This document shows, piece after piece, positions 33,636 to 45,900 of a DNA stretch of 64,000 nt (positions are counted from its first letter, which is position 1; every line of letters starts with the position of its first letter). Below the pieces are notes generated by a model. That model made no database searches and was not told the DNA's origin. It saw nothing but the letters and a program-made list of their open reading frames with translations. The stretch is taken from NCBI GenBank assembly GCA_037179335.1, contig JAKZHN010000021.1, positions 434,001-498,000 on the forward strand, read 5' to 3'. Source of the DNA: Cyclaneusma minus. Its lineage: Eukaryota > Ascomycota > Leotiomycetes > Marthamycetales > Marthamycetaceae. The translations under genes and the position numbers were made by a program.

Positions 33636-36500
33636 ATGGCTTCCCTGCTTTCTATCGAGAGCGTCATTCGGGCTGTGACGACCACAACTGCGGCCACGTC
33701 CAACAGCACCGATCGCGCCCCCTCCCAAGCTGGGATTCTAGAGGGGGAGAATCCTACCGTCTACAACGTATCGAGTCCAATTATCCTCTTCATCATCCAG
33801 GTACAGTCGTCCCGCATGCCCTTTCCCCGTCTTCAAAAGCTGATACCAAAACACCAGGTCGGAATCATCATCATCTTGTGCCGTTTACTCCACTGGCCTC
33901 TCTCCAAACTCCGCCAACCCCGTGTCATCGCCGAAGTCCTAGTTGGAATCTTCCTTGGTCCCTCTATCATGGGGCGCGTTCCCCATTTCAAAGAGACCAT
34001 CTTCCCCACGCCCTCCATGCCCGCCCTTTCCGTGGTCGCCAACCTTGGTCTTATCCTATTCCTCTTTCTCGTGGCCTTAGAAGTCGACATCAAGCTATTT
34101 CTCAACCACTGGCGTATCGCCCTCTCTGTCGGCCTGGCGGGAATGATTGTACCATTCGGTCTCGGTTGCGCTATCGCTTATGGACTTTATCACCAATTTC
34201 GCCTGGATTCTGGACTGGTTGAAATCAGCTTTCCGATATACATGCTGTTCATTGGAACTGCACTGAGTATCACAGCATTCCCGGTTCTGTGTAGAATTCT
34301 CACAGAGCTGAACCTGCTGGGAACTCCAGTGGGTGTAACTGTTCTTGCAGCCGGCGTTGGTAATGACGTTGTCGGATGGATCTTGCTCGCACTATGCGTC
34401 GTGTTGGTCAACAACGGAAGCGGAATTACTGCCCTATGGGTGCTTTTGACCTGCGTTGCCTGGATTTTATTCCTCGTTTTTGCTGTCCGACCGGCTTTCA
34501 TCTACTACTTGAAGCGTACGGGAAGTCTGCGCAACGGACCGAGTCAGGGAGTTGTGGCAATCACTCTGCTGATGGTTTTGACATCTGCATTCTTCACGGG
34601 GATCATCGGTATCCATCCCATTTTTGGGGCTTTCCTTGCAGGCTTGATCTGTCCGCATGAGGGAGGTTTCTCCATCAAGCTTACAGAGAAGATTGAGGAT
34701 TTGGTTTGTGCCTTGTTCCTGCCGCTTTTCTTCGCGCTGTCGGGTTTGAGCACCAATTTGGGACTTCTGAATGACGCTACTACTTGGGCTTACGTGGTGG
34801 GTGTTGTCGGGGTTGCTTTCGCAGGAAAGATTATTGGTGGGACATTGGCAGCACGTGCTTGCAAATTGGTTTGGCGAGAGAGTTTGACGATTGGAGTTTT
34901 GATGAGTTGCAAAGGTCTTGTGGAGTTGATCGTGTTGGTAAATACCCCCTTTTACTTTCACCCCAATCCCTCTCTTTCCCGCCCCTAACTAACTCCGTAA
35001 CAGAACGTCGGTCTTCAAGCCAAGATCCTCTCCGAGCGAACCTTCACCATTTTTGTAGTCATGGCTTTGGTCACCACCGTCACCACCACTCCATTGACAT
35101 CCATACTCTACCCAGCTTCGTATCAGCGCAAGCTCGAAGCCTGGAAACGCGGCGAGATTGAGTGGGATGGCACGCCGCTACACCCATCCGGTTCCGAAAC
35201 CGACTCCGAAGCTGCATTCAACTCCAAATCCTCTCGCACGCAAATCCGCAGCCTACTCCTGTACCTTCGTCACGAGTCCCTCCCCGGTCTCTTCACCTTC
35301 GTCTCTCTCCTATCCACCTCCCGCACCTCTTCTTCGTCCATCTTGCATCCTTCTAAGAAACAAAGCCAAGCCCCCGCAACCGAAGCAGAGCAAAAGTCCA
35401 GGCAGGGCCTTCAAGTCCACGGCCTACGTCTTGTCGAGCTCACAGAACGAACAAGTTCAGTCATGCGTGTCCACGAGACCGACGAGTACGCGCGCCGCGA
35501 TCCAATCATCAATACCTTCCGCACCCTTGGGCAACTCAACAATGTCGCCGTCTCAGGAGATGTTAGTGTCGTACCAGAGAATTCCTATTCTGAGACCATC
35601 ACATCCGCCGCAGCTGAAATGTCGTCCGATCTGATCTTGCTTCCGTGGAGCGAATCTGGCGAAGTTTCCGAGGGCGACAGGCTCGTACCAGCTACTTCGA
35701 TGAACGTCGATGATATCGAGGGTGTTACGACCGGATCATACAATGTTTTCGTGCAGCAGACTCTCCAGCGTGCGCACTGCAACGTTGCTGTTTTTGTGAA
35801 TAGGGGTTTTGGCGGTTCCGCTTTACCAGCAAAGACCTTGCAGCATCAGATTAGTGTGGGTAATTTGAGCGTGCATAGTCAGAGAGAGAGGAAGGTGGCT
35901 AATGTCACGGACGGGACTCACCATGTGTTTTTCCCGTTCATTGGCGGCGAGGACGACAGGGTTGCGTTGATTTTTGTGATGCAGCTTGTTGCTAGTGAGA
36001 GGGTTACTGCTACGGTGCTTTCGTTCAAGACTGGCTCGTTGTCTGCTAGGCTTTCGAAACTGCCGAGGGTTTGGACTAGGGGTGTGGGTGCGAGGAATAG
36101 GGTGAGTTCTGAAGAGGCGGGACCAGTCCAAGGGGCGGTTATGGGTGCCGAGGTCGCGGCGGAGAAGCAAAGGGCTGCGGAAGAAGATGCATCGTTTTTG
36201 CATATGGTTAGAGACTCGTTAGCCACTGCGCTGGCGGAGAGGATTGTGTTTGAAGAGGTGGCTGCGCCGGAAGATGGGGATGTGCAGGGGCTTGTGGTTG
36301 GTAGGGCGGCGGAGGAGATGGGGAGGAACCCGAGGTGTGCGGGTGATTTGGTGGTGCTGGGAAGGAGGAGGAGTGAGGGTGTTGCTGAGGAGGATGCGGG
36401 AAGTGTGCAGGCTACGCTTGGAAGGGTGGCGATGGGTGTTTTGGGCGCGAGGGGGCTGAAGGCTAGTGTTGTGGTTGTGCAGGCTGGCCAGAGACTTTGA
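33636..36500 (+). CDS. KHA1: K+/H+ antiporter, CPA2 family (KHA1-type)
   Basis: Exons 33636-33800, 33858-34937 and 35004-36500 give 913 residues; phases agree. After a short Ser/Thr-rich lumenal start come about 12 membrane segments typical of Na+/H+-exchanger-like CPA2 proteins: SSPIILFIIQVGIIIILCRL, QPRVIAEVLVGIFLGPSIMG, LFLFLVALEVDI, IGTALSITAFPVLCRIL and GVGNDVVGWILLAL, the last holding the ion-binding Asp region. Further segments include IIGIHPIFGAFLAGLICP and MSCKGLVELIVLNVGLQAKI. A long soluble tail of about 430 residues follows and has weak universal-stress-like alternation. Yeast Kha1 acts in Golgi or endosomal K+ and pH homeostasis. Length matches (yeast about 873). Intron 1 (57 bp) is a multiple of three and stop-free. 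The start is the first ATG after the pyrimidine-rich leader. Confidence 0.93.
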
Positions 36501-36879
36501 GTGAGTTATGACATACAGAGGTGCTCGGCTTGTGGGGAAGGGTATGGAGTTAAGCAAGCGCACATGGGTGTTCTCTTTTACTGCTTTTGGGGACGCTATT
36601 GGGCGTTGATACGTCTGCATTTTGAAGCAATGCGGGAGTTGGTTTGGTTATAGCATTGACTTTTTTACGACTTATACGAGATATATCACGAATGATTTAC
36701 GACACAATTCAATATAGCCCGGAGGTCTGATGTGTCGGCTTTGCTTTTAGAATTACAAGTGACTGAGACAGTCCACGGCCATTGAGTCGCGTCTGGTGAC
36801 TTCGAGAAATCCAGACAATATCTTGCGATCAAGAAGCTAGGAATCTAGAAAAATGCTTGATCATCCACGGCAAGAATCG
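36501..36879. other. 3' flank of KHA1
   Basis: No gene seen; presumed 3' UTR and spacer before the promoter-like repeat array. Confidence 0.5.
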
Positions 36880-37529
36880 CCTTCACCGAGAAAGGGAAAC
36901 ATGGCATTCGAAGACTTGAGATCGGAGACGCTAAGAATTTGCGGCTTCGCTAGTGGTATATAAACTCCCCTCTGCTCCCCTTCCCTTTTCTCTTCCAAGA
37001 AATCAAGACTTGCAAGCATTCCCAATGGTCAGGCAGCGCCAACACGTTCCCCCAATTCTCCCAAGTATCCATGGTAACGATGCTTCTATAATGTCCTACC
37101 TTGCTTTGCTCTATCTATGCTCAGACTGTCTTGCGCTGAGCATATCTTAGTGGCGGCAGCTGCATTAGTTGACAGCAGCGCGGCGGAACGACAGAAAGCA
37201 TAGTCCCCAACAATGACAGTCCGGACAGGAGAGTTGACTTGAGATGGACACCCTGTTGAACAGTTTGAAGATCAGAGGCTTTGCTACTGGAGCCTACCTG
37301 TCTGGGAGGTATATTAAGAAATTCTGCGCGAAATTCCTCTCCCTTTTTCAAGGAAACATCGAAACTCATTCATCACTATGGTGAGATACAGATGAATGCC
37401 TGGGTGAAACCAACACACCTGACCAATTCTCCCAAATAGCAGTCACACCAAATGCTGAATTTGTTAACGACACTTATATGGTCTAGCTCCTCACATGCAA
37501 GAGAAAGGGAGAAGGTGATTAGAGATCAG
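36880..37529 (+). promoter_or_regulatory. Promoter-like tandem repeat array, left part (2 units)
   Basis: Two units carry TATATAAA (36957-36964) and TATATTAA (37310-37317). Each is preceded by a G(A/C)GGCTT(C/T)G(C/T)TA-type box and followed by a C/T-rich tract ending TTCCAAG or TTCAAGG. Between them lies the core CAGCAGCG(C)GGCGGAACGACAG, then GCATAGTCCCCAAC (37172-37207). The same modules recur at 53926-56170 across the AT-rich block. The layout of a TATA box followed by a pyrimidine-rich start region is that of pol II promoters. No unit encodes a long protein. Confidence 0.6.
37025..37150 (+). CDS. Possible 41-residue peptide in promoter-like unit
   Basis: The first ATG downstream of the TATA box at 36957 and its pyrimidine-rich tract opens a frame of 41 residues ending ALLYLCSDCLALSIS. 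Units to the right show other short ATG frames (for example 22 residues from about 54200), and only the first few bases (ATGGT) agree. Coding status is doubtful. Confidence 0.2.
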   Translation: MVRQRQHVPPILPSIHGNDASIMSYLALLYLCSDCLALSIS

Positions 37530-37819
37530 TATATTGCAGGGCACAGCTAGCGAAGCTAGCTTTAGCCACCGGGGGTCTCTTTTTATATAATATAGTTATG
37601 TTATAGTATATAAAAAAAGCTTATATAATATATAGCAAGGCTAGGAATAAGCACGTAAAGGCTAAAGCTATATAAAAAGCAAGTTAAATTAGAATTAAAT
37701 TATATAAAATAAGTAAAAAAAAATTAAAACCGCAATTAATATAAAATTTCATTTTAAAATTGTAGAAATTAATATAGCAAAGATGTTTTATAATTAAAGC
37801 GTTATAAATGGCTTATAAA

Positions 37820-37916
37820 AGCCCTATTAGATAAGCGACGTATTTTAATTACTTTTTTGGCCGCTTTGATTATATAATAATTAATTGCCTTTTTACTATT
37901 ATATAACCATATTATA
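37820..37916 (+). repeat. Left terminal repeat of the AT block (heavily mutated)
   Basis: Aligns over 97 bases without gaps to 53823-53919. Unchanged anchors include TGGCCGCTTT, ATTATATAACCA and TAAGCGA. Most differences are C-to-T or G-to-A in this copy. Confidence 0.8.
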
Positions 37917-37956
37917 TATAATCTAGCTTTTTATATACAAAAAAAATTAAAAAATA

Positions 37957-38075
37957 ATATATTGCAAAGCATAGCTAATAAAGCTAGCTTTAGCCACCGG
38001 AGGTTTTTTTTTATATAATATATAGCAAAATTATAAATAAGCATATAAAGGCTGGAGTTAATTTAATTGGCCAAA
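37957..38075 (+). repeat. Second, more mutated copy of the block's first ~110 bases
   Basis: Matches 37530-37650 (AGCTAGCTTTAGCCACCGG shared exactly; GGGGGTCTC has become GGAGGTTTT). This suggests a same-family copy next to, or nested in, the first. Confidence 0.7.
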
Positions 38076-39156
38076 CCCAAGCAAAGCAAAAAAAACCTTT
38101 TTTTTTTAAAAAAAAGCCAAAAAATGCATTAAAATTAAATATTGATAAAAATAACGTTTTTTTTTAAGAAAGAAATATTGGCCAATAAAAAAGCAAAGGC
38201 TAAAATAATATTTAAATTCGATATTATATTTATAATAGCGCTTAAAAGCATTAAAATTTCAGCAATTTAATTATTGGATTTTTATTTTAAAAATATTTAT
38301 ATTAATAGCTTAATTAGCGGTATTTTTATAAATGCTATAGCTGCTATAAATTTTTTAATTTAAAACGCCAATAATATAAAATTAATTGCGGATTATAAAA
38401 ACGTAAAAATTATAATTTATAATACAATTATAAAGCCGAAATAAAAAAATTATTGCAATTATTGGGATTTAAAATAAAAATAGCGCGAAAAGCGGCGATT
38501 AAATATATTTTAATACCAATTGCTGCAAAAACAATTTAAATATTTTGGTATTTTTTATCGGCTTTGCTATTTAATAATATAAATATAGCGTATTTATTAT
38601 TATTTGCAAATTTAATATAGCGCCGCTGGATTTTAATATATTTAAATTTGCAAGGATTTTTAATTAAAATCTTTTTATTTATTATAATTTTACTTATATA
38701 AAAAAATCCAATTTAGGCTATTTTAAAAATGCTATTATTATATATTTTATTGTATTTTTAAAAAAAAAGAATTAATAATGGATTGCCGCTAAAAGAAAAT
38801 AAAAAAGCATTATTAATAATATTATTTAATATATTAAATTTAAATTTAAAAATTTCTTTTAGCTTATAATTACCGCAAAAACGGCGGTAATTAGCAAGGG
38901 CTAATTTAACCAATTTAAATAAAAAGGCAAAATTATTTTATAAGCAAATAATATAAATATAATAAATTGCCAAAAAGGCACTTTATAGAATTTTGGAATT
39001 TAAAAGGCCGTTTTCCTAAACGGAGCTTTTGATTTTGCAAAAGCAAATTTATTTAATTAATATAGCTAATATAGCTGGATAGGGATTTTTTTTTAATTGT
39101 ATAAAAGCGTTTTTAAAATAATTAATAGTTTTAATAGCTTTTAAAACTACTAATAG

Positions 39157-39355
39157 TGTCACGGCACCATGCCGTTCCTTGGTCACATGACCGCTCCGTC
39201 CCGGTCGACCCCCTACCCTCGGGCCACCACCACCACGCCCCGGGCTTGGTCCTTGGCGTTTGTATATAGCTTTTAAGCTCCTTTGGCTTCTTTTCTCTCC
39301 TCCGTAAATTAACGTCGCTATTTCCTAGGACCTGCTTTCGTTTTGCACCGTAATA
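39157..39355. mobile_element. GC-rich LTR-like island (possible solo LTR)
   Basis: 199 bases of normal composition inside the AT block. It starts TGTCACGG and ends CCGTAATA, which could be CCGTAACA after one C-to-T change. The flanks are AATAG (39152-39156) and AATGG (39356-39360), a near-identical 5-bp pair. The inner part has TATATAGC at about 39262, suggesting a promoter. It is less mutated than its surroundings, so it may have inserted later. Confidence 0.5.
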
Positions 39356-41399
39356 AATGGCCAAGTTATAATAAATAATATATCTAGCTTTTAAATTTAA
39401 AAAGATTATACTATTCTATTATATTAAAAGCTATTTATAATTATAGAAATTTGCTAATAAAAATATCAATTAGCAATTGCTATTATATTAAAAAAAAATA
39501 GCGAATTTATTAAAATAGCTAAATAAATAAATAAATAGGCTTTAATTTAATATTAAAAAAACTGGTTAAAATTAATAGTTTTTGCAAAATTATATATTAA
39601 TTTGCATTTTTAAATATATATTTTAAAAAACTATATTAAGCTATAAAGCTATTAGTATAAATAATAATAATAATTTTATACTAGCAAAAATTTTATATTT
39701 TAAAAGCAATTAAAATTATTTAAATTTTAAAAATATTAATATTTAGCTGGCCTTTTTATTTGGCAAAAAGCTCGATTGCTTGCGAAAGCATATAAAATTA
39801 GGGAAAAAAACTAGTATAGTTTTTCTAGCGGCATTTATAAATAATGCAATTATTAATATAAAATACGCTAAAGCCAATTTTAAAAGCATTGCTAAAAAGG
39901 TAAATTTATATGCATTTAGCATTATTAAAAAATCTGATATTATTAAATTAAAGAAATAACTCGCTTTATTATTCCAGGTTTTTACAAATGTTTTTTAAAA
40001 AGCAATGGTATTTATTGCCCAATAATTTAAATAGAAAAAATAAAATAAATATTTATAGCTGTTGGCAATAAAAATAGCCAGAATTTAAAATAAATAAATA
40101 GAATAAAAAATTGCTTGCTAAAATTTGGATATTATATTTAAAAACGCTTATTTAAAATGCCAATTTTATTATTAGAATTTAAATTTGCTATTTTTTAAGC
40201 AATAGAATTAAAATTATTATGGCTTGGATATTTATTATTAGTTTTAAAACTTTAAAATTTATTTCTTTATTAATTTCTCTAAAATTCTATTAAATACCCA
40301 AAATTATATAAAGCAAATTATAATTTGGTTTTTATTTGAAAATTAATAAAAACAAATATAAAATAAAACTAAGGATATTATTATTTAAATAATAAAAAAT
40401 TTATAGCTTGGAAAATTATAATTTGAAAATTTACTTTTAAATTTCCGTAAATAAAATAAAAACAAAAAAAGCAATAGCTAAATTAAAAAATAATGTAATT
40501 TTAATATAGATATGGTTTTTTTAAATAAATTTTAATAGCTATTAATATAGAAATGCTATAGAAATTATGCAAAAAGCGTTTTTTATATTCCGCTTTAAAA
40601 TAATGCTTTTATAATTAATTTTAATTATTGCTTAAAATATTTGCTTAAAAAAATATAGCAAAAATAAACCGATTCTTTAATAATATAATAATTTATTAAT
40701 AATTATTGGGAATAGGAGAAATAGTAAATTGGACTGTAGCTATTAAAATTTTAAAAATTCCTTTCATACCAAATTTAAAAGTAAAAATATAAAACGAAAA
40801 ATTTGCAAGGATATTTTTTTAATTTAGCCAAGTGCAAAATTAATTTGGATTTTTTTATTAAAGATTTCAAATGCTAAAAATAAGGAATAAAAATTTCTGG
40901 CAATAAAATACTAATTAAAGCCAATATAGCCAATTAGGGCTTTAAATTTAAGGATTTTTTTTAAAACAAATATTGCTAAAATAGCTTTAAAAAAGGCGGT
41001 ACTATATTAGTATACAGAAAAGGAATAGTAAAGCGTTAAATAATTAAATTGAAAAAATATATTAAATTGGAAAACGGTATTTAATTGCGCTAAAATTAGT
41101 ATATATTAGTGAATATTTATTAAAAAAGACTTCTATTGAAAAAAGCTTTTTATTAATAAAAATTATTAAACGTAATTGATAATAAAATTAGCAAAAAGCG
41201 CTAATTAGGTATAATTAATAAACAAATTAGCAAAAGGCTTAAAAAAAGTATAGCCAACGGAGTTATTGGATAATAAATCTTAGGTTTTGTTTTTGCAATT
41301 AAAAGCAAAGTATTTGCTATTGCAAATAGAGTATTTATAGCGGCATTTATGTTTTTTATTTTTTTATTTTTTATTATTATAAAATTGTTATTGGGATTG

Positions 41400-41610
41400 A
41401 TATTAAGGAATAAATGCAATAGCTATCGTAAAAGTGGTTATATAGCATTCCGCTTAGCTAAAACGGGATTAGTGTTTTTTATAAATTAAATATTTACAAT
41501 TTGAAAACGCTTTTAATTTAAAAATTTAAGCAATTAATACAATATTTTATTTATTTTTATAATTAGTATTTTATATTAAATTATATTAAATTAAACGCCT
41601 TTTTTTTAAA
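41400..41610 (+). repeat. LTR-like direct repeat, left copy
   Basis: About 210 bases matching 52504-52714 (AATAAATGCAAT.GCTAT, TTAGCTAAAACG, ATAAATTAAATATTTA, AAATTAAACGCCTTTTTTT). Differences are mainly transitions, with each copy keeping G/C the other lost. Confidence 0.7.
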
Positions 41611-42039
41611 TAAATTATAAGCCCGGGTTAATGCAAGCGCCTAAATAAATAGCTATTTATTATTATATTTATATTGATTATTTATAAAATTAATTAAAAT
41701 TATTAAAATTTCTTTTAAAACCGCTTTGCCTTATTAATAAAACTATGATATTTTACCAATTAATTAAAATCGCTAAAAATCCATTTATAATTATTAAAAT
41801 TATTAAAAATTACCAAATTGCTTATTGGCTTTAATAACTTTTATAAAAAAATTGCTATATTAATGTGTTTTCTATTTGTATTTATCTTTTTCCGATTTTT
41901 TTTTCATTATATTAAATAATAAAAAGCCTATTAAAATATTGCTAACGCTTTTAAAAGCCAATTATAAAATATAATTCTATAATATAAAAATCCATTTCAA
42001 TAGTAAAAATGCCTAATTTATTATTTGTTACAATATTGA

Positions 42040-42237
42040 CCTTAGGTGCCTCAGGCATATACCTCGGGCACGCGCCACGCACCACGCGCCGCAAGCCCTC
42101 TCCCGTGCCAAACACGTGATTTTAGCGCTCTACGCTAGCTTGCAAAGCCTTTAAAGTTTTGCAAAGCTGCAAATTTCCTTTTGCAGCTTATAATATCGCT
42201 TTATTTTGACCTTTACCTTGCTTTTAAGCTATTATAA
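42040..42237 (+). repeat. Third copy of the TIR of the 42917-47662 element
   Basis: Shares GGCACGCGCCACGC, CGCTAGCTTGCAAAGCC and TTGCAGCTTATAA with the right TIR near 47500-47650, in the same orientation. It ends in mutated sequence (AAGCTATTATAA in place of AAGCTGCCGTGA). The partner end is not identified. Confidence 0.6.
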
Positions 42238-42916
42238 TAATTTATAAGCTTTTTTTATTAATTAATTTAATTTAAATTTTTTTAAAATAATTATAGCCTT
42301 TTATTTGTAAAAAGATAATAATTTAAAATTGCGCAATTTTTAAACCCAGCCCTAAATTTTATATATCCGGTATGCCCTTACCTTAAATATTATAATTTTT
42401 AAATTAAAAACCTTATATTATAATTATAATTGCTGCAATTGCTATAAATGCAATAGCTAAATAATTTAAAATTATAAAATTTTTATATTTCAAAGCCGCT
42501 TTTAAATACCTTACTAATAAAAAATAAAATAATTTTAATTTTAATACCATTATGTTTTTTAATTTTTGTTTCGCTAATATTATAATTAAAAATTATATTT
42601 ATTTAAAAACCCTTATATATAATATTAATAAAGCTATAAATAATTTATTTAGCTGATTTTTTAATAATATAGCTAAAATTATTAAGCTTTAAAATTAGCT
42701 TATTAATATTAAAATTAATATTCTTTATTTTAAAAACATTTTTTAAATATTTATATTATTAAATTAAAAATCCTAAAAGATTTACCAAAAAATAAATAAA
42801 AACATTTTAAAATATTAAAAAAAAAAACTTAATTTAAAGATCGAAATTATATTGCGCTTTATAAATTAATAATGCAATTTATAGTATTAATTATAAATAA
42901 ATTTAATTTTTGGCTA

Positions 42917-45900
42917 TCACGGCAGCTTAAGGGCAAGGCAGGGGTCAAGATAAAGCGACGTTATAAGCTGCAGGAGGAAGTTTGCAGCTTTACAGGATTT
43001 TTGTCACGGAGTAATATGGTGCAGCATGCTACCGCTAAGCTAGAGTACAAAAGACCCATAGTATTCCAGAACGAGGGAATACTCCTGCACCCGATATTTA
43101 AGCCGTGTGACAATTTTAAGGGCCCTGCAAGCTAGCGCAAAGTATTAAAATTACGTGCCTGGTATGGAAAAGGGCTTGGGGCGCGTGGCGTATGGCGCGT
43201 GCCGAAGATACGTATTTAAGGCATTTAAAATTAATATTATAATAATACCCCTTTTTAAATTGCTATTTATTTTAAATAGCGTTAAAAATCCTTTAATATT
43301 TTTTAATTGTAATTTATAAATTTTATAAAATTAATTATTCTCTTTTTAAAATATTCAAAATTATATTCTTTTAAGCCATCCCTTTTTTTTAAAATAGCTA
43401 TTTTTGCCTTTATTATTTATATTGTAGCCTTTTTAGATTTTTCTTATTTTTTAAATATTAGGACGGCTATAATTTGGTTGAAATTTTATATTAGGGCGGT
43501 TTTTTATATTATAGCGGATAGCTATAATACGCTTTTATTATATTACAAATTCTATTTAATAAAAAGGCCTAAAAATACTAATTTATTTAAATAATCCTAA
43601 TACCATTTTTATAAATATTTTTTAAAATTATAGAAATTTGCTTTTAATTGCCAATTTAATTTATAATTTATTTATTTAATATAATATATTAGGCCCCAAT
43701 TTAGGCAAATATCTTAATTATAAATATTTAAAATGCTGATAAATTCCTATTTTTTAATGAGTTTTTATATTTTATTATTCTTTTTCAAAATTCTTTTTTT
43801 AATATTTTTATTTTTTCGCTTATTAATTTTTTTCTGGCCTGGAAATCCCTTTGCCTCTGATTTTGGCTTGAAAAATATATATATAAAATATTGGAAAAGA
43901 TTTTATACTATTAGGAAAATTGTAAAAACAGGCTTTTTTATATATTTTAAATACCTTTTATAATTTGGCCCATTTTTTTTTATAGCGCAATTTGTTTTTA
44001 TATTTTTAATATTAATATAAATATATTGGCTTATTTTAAAAATCGGGGCTTTAAAATAATGAATATTGGCATTTTATTTATAGCGGTTAATTAATTATTA
44101 AGCCAATATTTTAAATTAGATAAAAATTCGCTTTATTTAATTCGCAATAATATTAGTTTTATAAAATCCTTACTTTTAAATAGTAGTTATATTTAAAAAA
44201 CAGGGTTAAAATGGCTTTATATTTATTTATAAATAAAATCCGTAATTGGCAAAAAATAGCATTATTTTAATAATTTTAAATACTTAATTATTAAAAGAAA
44301 ATTTAGCTAATAGTAGCCAATTTATTTAATTATTTTAAGCAAAAAATATAAAGCTTTTTAAATACTGCTTTAAATAAGCATTAAATTTTTTAATTTATTT
44401 GTTTATTTTAGGGTAAAAAACAAAAGGCTTTAATTTAATTCTTAATTTCTTAAATAAATATTTTTAAAATTAAAAAACAAATTGGATTTTTTTATTTAAA
44501 ATAATAATATTAAAAATGCTATAAAAATAATAAATTCTATTAAGAAAAGCTTTTGTAAGCTTTTTAGCTCCAAGGCTAATAATAAAAATAGAATAGCGCA
44601 TTTTGGTAAATTTATATATTACCATTATAATATATTAGTAAATACGGTTATTTTTAATGCATTTGGGTAAAAATATAATATAATCCATTAAAAAAACTAA
44701 TTAAGCCCTAAACGAAATTGACAGAAATTGCAAAAATCCGGAAAATAATAGCCTTAAAAACTTAATTCTATTATAGAGTTTATATTTCTTAATATATTTT
44801 ATAATATTTTAAAATATTTTAAACCACTAATAATAATAATTAATATTTACCAAAATTTTATCTCTTTTTAAATATTTGGCTATAACTATAAAATAATATT
44901 TAGAAATATTAAAAGATATTTATATTTAGTTTATATTTTTTAAATTTTTCAATATAATTTTGCCGTTTAAAATAAAAAAAATCAGATATTTATTTTTTAA
45001 AAATCTAATGCAAATTTTTTAGCCAGGCTTTAAAACCTTTATTTTCCAAAATCGCCAATATTAATATAATGGTTTTTAATATTTTATAGGCTTTTTTAAT
45101 AATTTTCTTAATTGGCTTTTTTCAATTTTGCTTTAAATTTGGAATTAATATTAGGGTAAGCTATTTTTGTTTTAATTTATTATTAGATTTTTTAATGCTT
45201 TAAATAAAAAAAAATTAATAATAATGTTTTGAATTTATATTGCAATTTTTTATTTTTAATATATTAAAATCGGTTTTTTAAAAGGCTATTTAATGCATTT
45301 AGCTTTGTTGCTTTAAATCCTAATTTATAAATAATTTTAAAATTAAAGCCGAAAAAAAATTAAATTAATAGATCTATTTTTAATTTAGCTATTTAATTAT
45401 TATAAAATATTTTAAACTTTAGTTTCTTTTAATAATTTTTAAATTTTTATTTTTTAAGCATTTAAGCATTTAAGAATAGCCAAAAGCTTTTTATTATAAA
45501 TTTTATAATTATATTTTGCAAAATTTTAAACTTTTAAAAAATAAGCTATAAATTAAAAACTCCCGTTATTTTTATATTAAAAAAGCATTTTTTAAAAAGT
45601 ACAATTTAAGATATTAATTTTTAAAATCATTTATTTATTATAATTAAAAAAAACCAAAATTAGGGCTAAAATAAATGACTATTTAAATTTATTAAAAGTA
45701 TTTTATTGAGCCTTTTTCCAATCTTGTTTTTCATTTTATTTTAATTAGATTATTTAATAGCTTAGCTATTTTAAAAAAAATCGGATAAATTTTTAATAAA
45801 GCTTGGCAAAAACAATGCAAATTAAATATACATATTTTCTAATACTTTTAATTTGGCAATTTAAATTATTTATAAATATTATTTTATAGCTATAATGAAA

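Noticed and set aside
43733..43963. Hydrophobic frames in the AT block (also 41201-41419)
   Set aside because: Leu/Ile/Phe/Lys/Asn-rich translations are expected from AT-rich DNA and are not evidence of genes.
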